Source of the DNA: Botryococcus braunii | Lineage: Eukaryota; Chlorophyta; Trebouxiophyceae | Length of the DNA stretch: 64,000 nucleotides | NCBI GenBank assembly: GCA_002005505.1 | Contig: KV908643.1 | Location: 23,664 to 87,663 of the forward strand | Reading direction: 5' to 3' | Part shown: piece by piece, positions 63,081-64,000 of the stretch | Position numbering within the stretch: position 1 is the first letter of the stretch | Layout of the letters: every line of letters begins with the position of its first letter | Position numbers and translations under genes: made by a program | Notes under the pieces: generated by a model | What the model was told of the DNA's origin: nothing | The model's input: the letters and a program-made list of their open reading frames with translations, nothing else | The model's database searches: none

Positions 63081-64000
63081 TTAATAATGTGAAGGTCGGT
63101 CCTTGAAGTTATTGCCCGACCAACGAGCTTGTATGACTTGTTCAACAGCAGCCGGTGCTCTACTGGTTTTCGTGTGTGCCTCATGTGGGATAAACCCCTC
63201 CTGGGATGCCTCGACCTCGCCCGTGGGAATACCCCAGTCCCTCTTAACCTCATCTGGTAAATTTTGTATTTTCGCGTATGTTTGCTGGAGGACGACAAGC
63301 GACGTCCCCATTTTCTTTGCGAGTTTCTCTCTTTCCTGTGTAAACGGGTGCTTCTTGAAAAACATGATGGTGTATATGTGTCTAAAGAAATTCACACTCA
63401 TGTCCAAAGATGCGAGCAGACGGTGGTACTCTGTCTCGCCCATCGGTGTATCGGGCGACTCAATCTTGCTCAACAGGAATGTCCTGGGATAAGCTTGTAA
63501 GCTCTCCTTGACTATGTTGACGACTCTAGAGCTCAGTTTAACCTCCTTGTCATACGGTTCTGCAAGTTTGTGCGGTTTATCTTTCTTTCTATTGTATAAC
63601 AGCATCGTCCCCCCATCATCGTTGATCAACAAGTAACGCCCATTCCTCTTGTTTTCTGGAGGCATCTCGGATACAATCTTCATGTTCGATATGTCAGACC
63701 TCAATGGAGGGTGCATGAGGTTCAACGCCATGGCGAGGTGTTGGAAGTTCTTCTTCACATCATGTCCATAGTCTTCTAACGCTCTAATTTTCGCGTCAAT
63801 CTCACTCCTCGGATTGAGTACGAAGAGTTGTACCATGCCCTTTGATAGTGTTTTGTCCTTATCAATTTCCTTGGAGAGTGCTGACACCTTGCCTTCCTTA
63901 CCCCCATACCTCTTGTATATGTCATCCATCCCAAACTCCTTTGCGAGTGTCCCCAACAGTGCATACCATGACTTTTTAGAGTTCAGGGCATAGTTTTTAC
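63081..64000 (-). CDS. tyrosine recombinase / integrase, C-terminal part (5' end beyond window)
   Basis: The frame is open to the window's last base, so the N-terminus is missing. The core-binding segment (NSKKSWYALLGTLAKEFG) precedes the catalytic domain: Arg in HPPLRSDISNMKI, the beta-hairpin RYLLINDDGG...LLYNRKKDKPH, then FFRHIY and the nucleophile candidate Tyr in LQQTYAKI. The FFRHIY block is characteristic of tyrosine recombinases of PLVs and protist transposons. His of H-x-x-R is Asn here, and the usual GHS is GTS, so some catalytic positions vary. It would integrate or excise the provirus; its place near one end fits. Confidence 0.7.
   Translation of the reverse strand, partial: KNYALNSKKSWYALLGTLAKEFGMDDIYKRYGGKEGKVSALSKEIDKDKTLSKGMVQLFVLNPRSEIDAKIRALEDYGHDVKKNFQHLAMALNLMHPPLRSDISNMKIVSEMPPENKRNGRYLLINDDGGTMLLYNRKKDKPHKLAEPYDKEVKLSSRVVNIVKESLQAYPRTFLLSKIESPDTPMGETEYHRLLASLDMSVNFFRHIYTIMFFKKHPFTQEREKLAKKMGTSLVVLQQTYAKIQNLPDEVKRDWGIPTGEVEASQEGFIPHEAHTKTSRAPAAVEQVIQARWSGNNFKDRPSHY

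Noticed and set aside
46326..63956. Reassignment of TAA/TAG to an amino acid in the provirus or host
   Set aside because: Very long frames (1604, 1737, 425 codons) contain no internal TAA/TAG although Gln is common in them. Several genes also end on TAA or TAG with non-coding sequence after it. Point mutation, error or local readthrough fits better.

Overview
The window is eukaryotic nuclear DNA, most likely from a unicellular alga or another protist; the species cannot be fixed from sequence alone. Evidence for a eukaryote is exon-like islands bounded by GT/AG sites, long CA/GT/GA microsatellites, three Ty1/copia LTR retrotransposons with target-site duplications, and an integrated eukaryotic DNA virus.

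Region 1 (1-27 kb) is a mosaic of diverged segmental duplications. A plus-strand gene (exons P1-P3) and a minus-strand gene (exons b, c, d) lie head to head and recur in two or three copies, most of them broken. They are separated by low-complexity DNA. A ~1 kb inverted repeat (8993-10005 against 10014-10511 plus 15414-15840) is split by a non-autonomous copia element, C (10517-15408, TSD GTAAG).

Region 2 (27.0-40.5 kb) holds two nested copia elements. Element A (27042-40542, 691-bp LTRs, TSD GAATG) was entered by element B (31437-37792, 366-bp LTRs, TSD GAGTG). B has one intact 1737-codon gag-pol frame. A's gag-pol is interrupted only by B, because the two halves are in register once B plus one TSD copy is discounted. 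A short host stretch with one probable exon and a LINE-like RT remnant follows (40.5-43.9 kb).

Region 3 (about 44.0 kb to the right edge) is a polinton-like virus (PLV)-type provirus that runs off the window. It encodes a double jelly-roll-type major capsid protein, a putative penton, an FtsK/HerA-type packaging ATPase, a 1604-codon fibre with a C-terminal S74 chaperone, a class 3 lipase, a Dam-type methyltransferase and a tyrosine recombinase. It also carries an eight-finger C2H2 protein joined to a nuclease-like domain, further zinc-finger and RING proteins, a J-domain protein and several unknowns. Genes are tightly packed on both strands. Many starts are preceded by a TATAGTATGG-like box, often with CTTAAA further upstream. 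Repeat arrays sit at the left edge (86-bp units flanked by inverted copies of another repeat) and inside the right half (four 183-bp units of that same repeat).

The provirus looks recent but lesioned. The methyltransferase has a frameshift. The ATPase and a zinc-finger gene each carry one in-frame TAA/TAG inside a recognisable domain. The RING gene and the integrase show similar single in-frame stops. No DNA polymerase or complete primase-helicase is visible, so the replication module probably lies to the right of the window.
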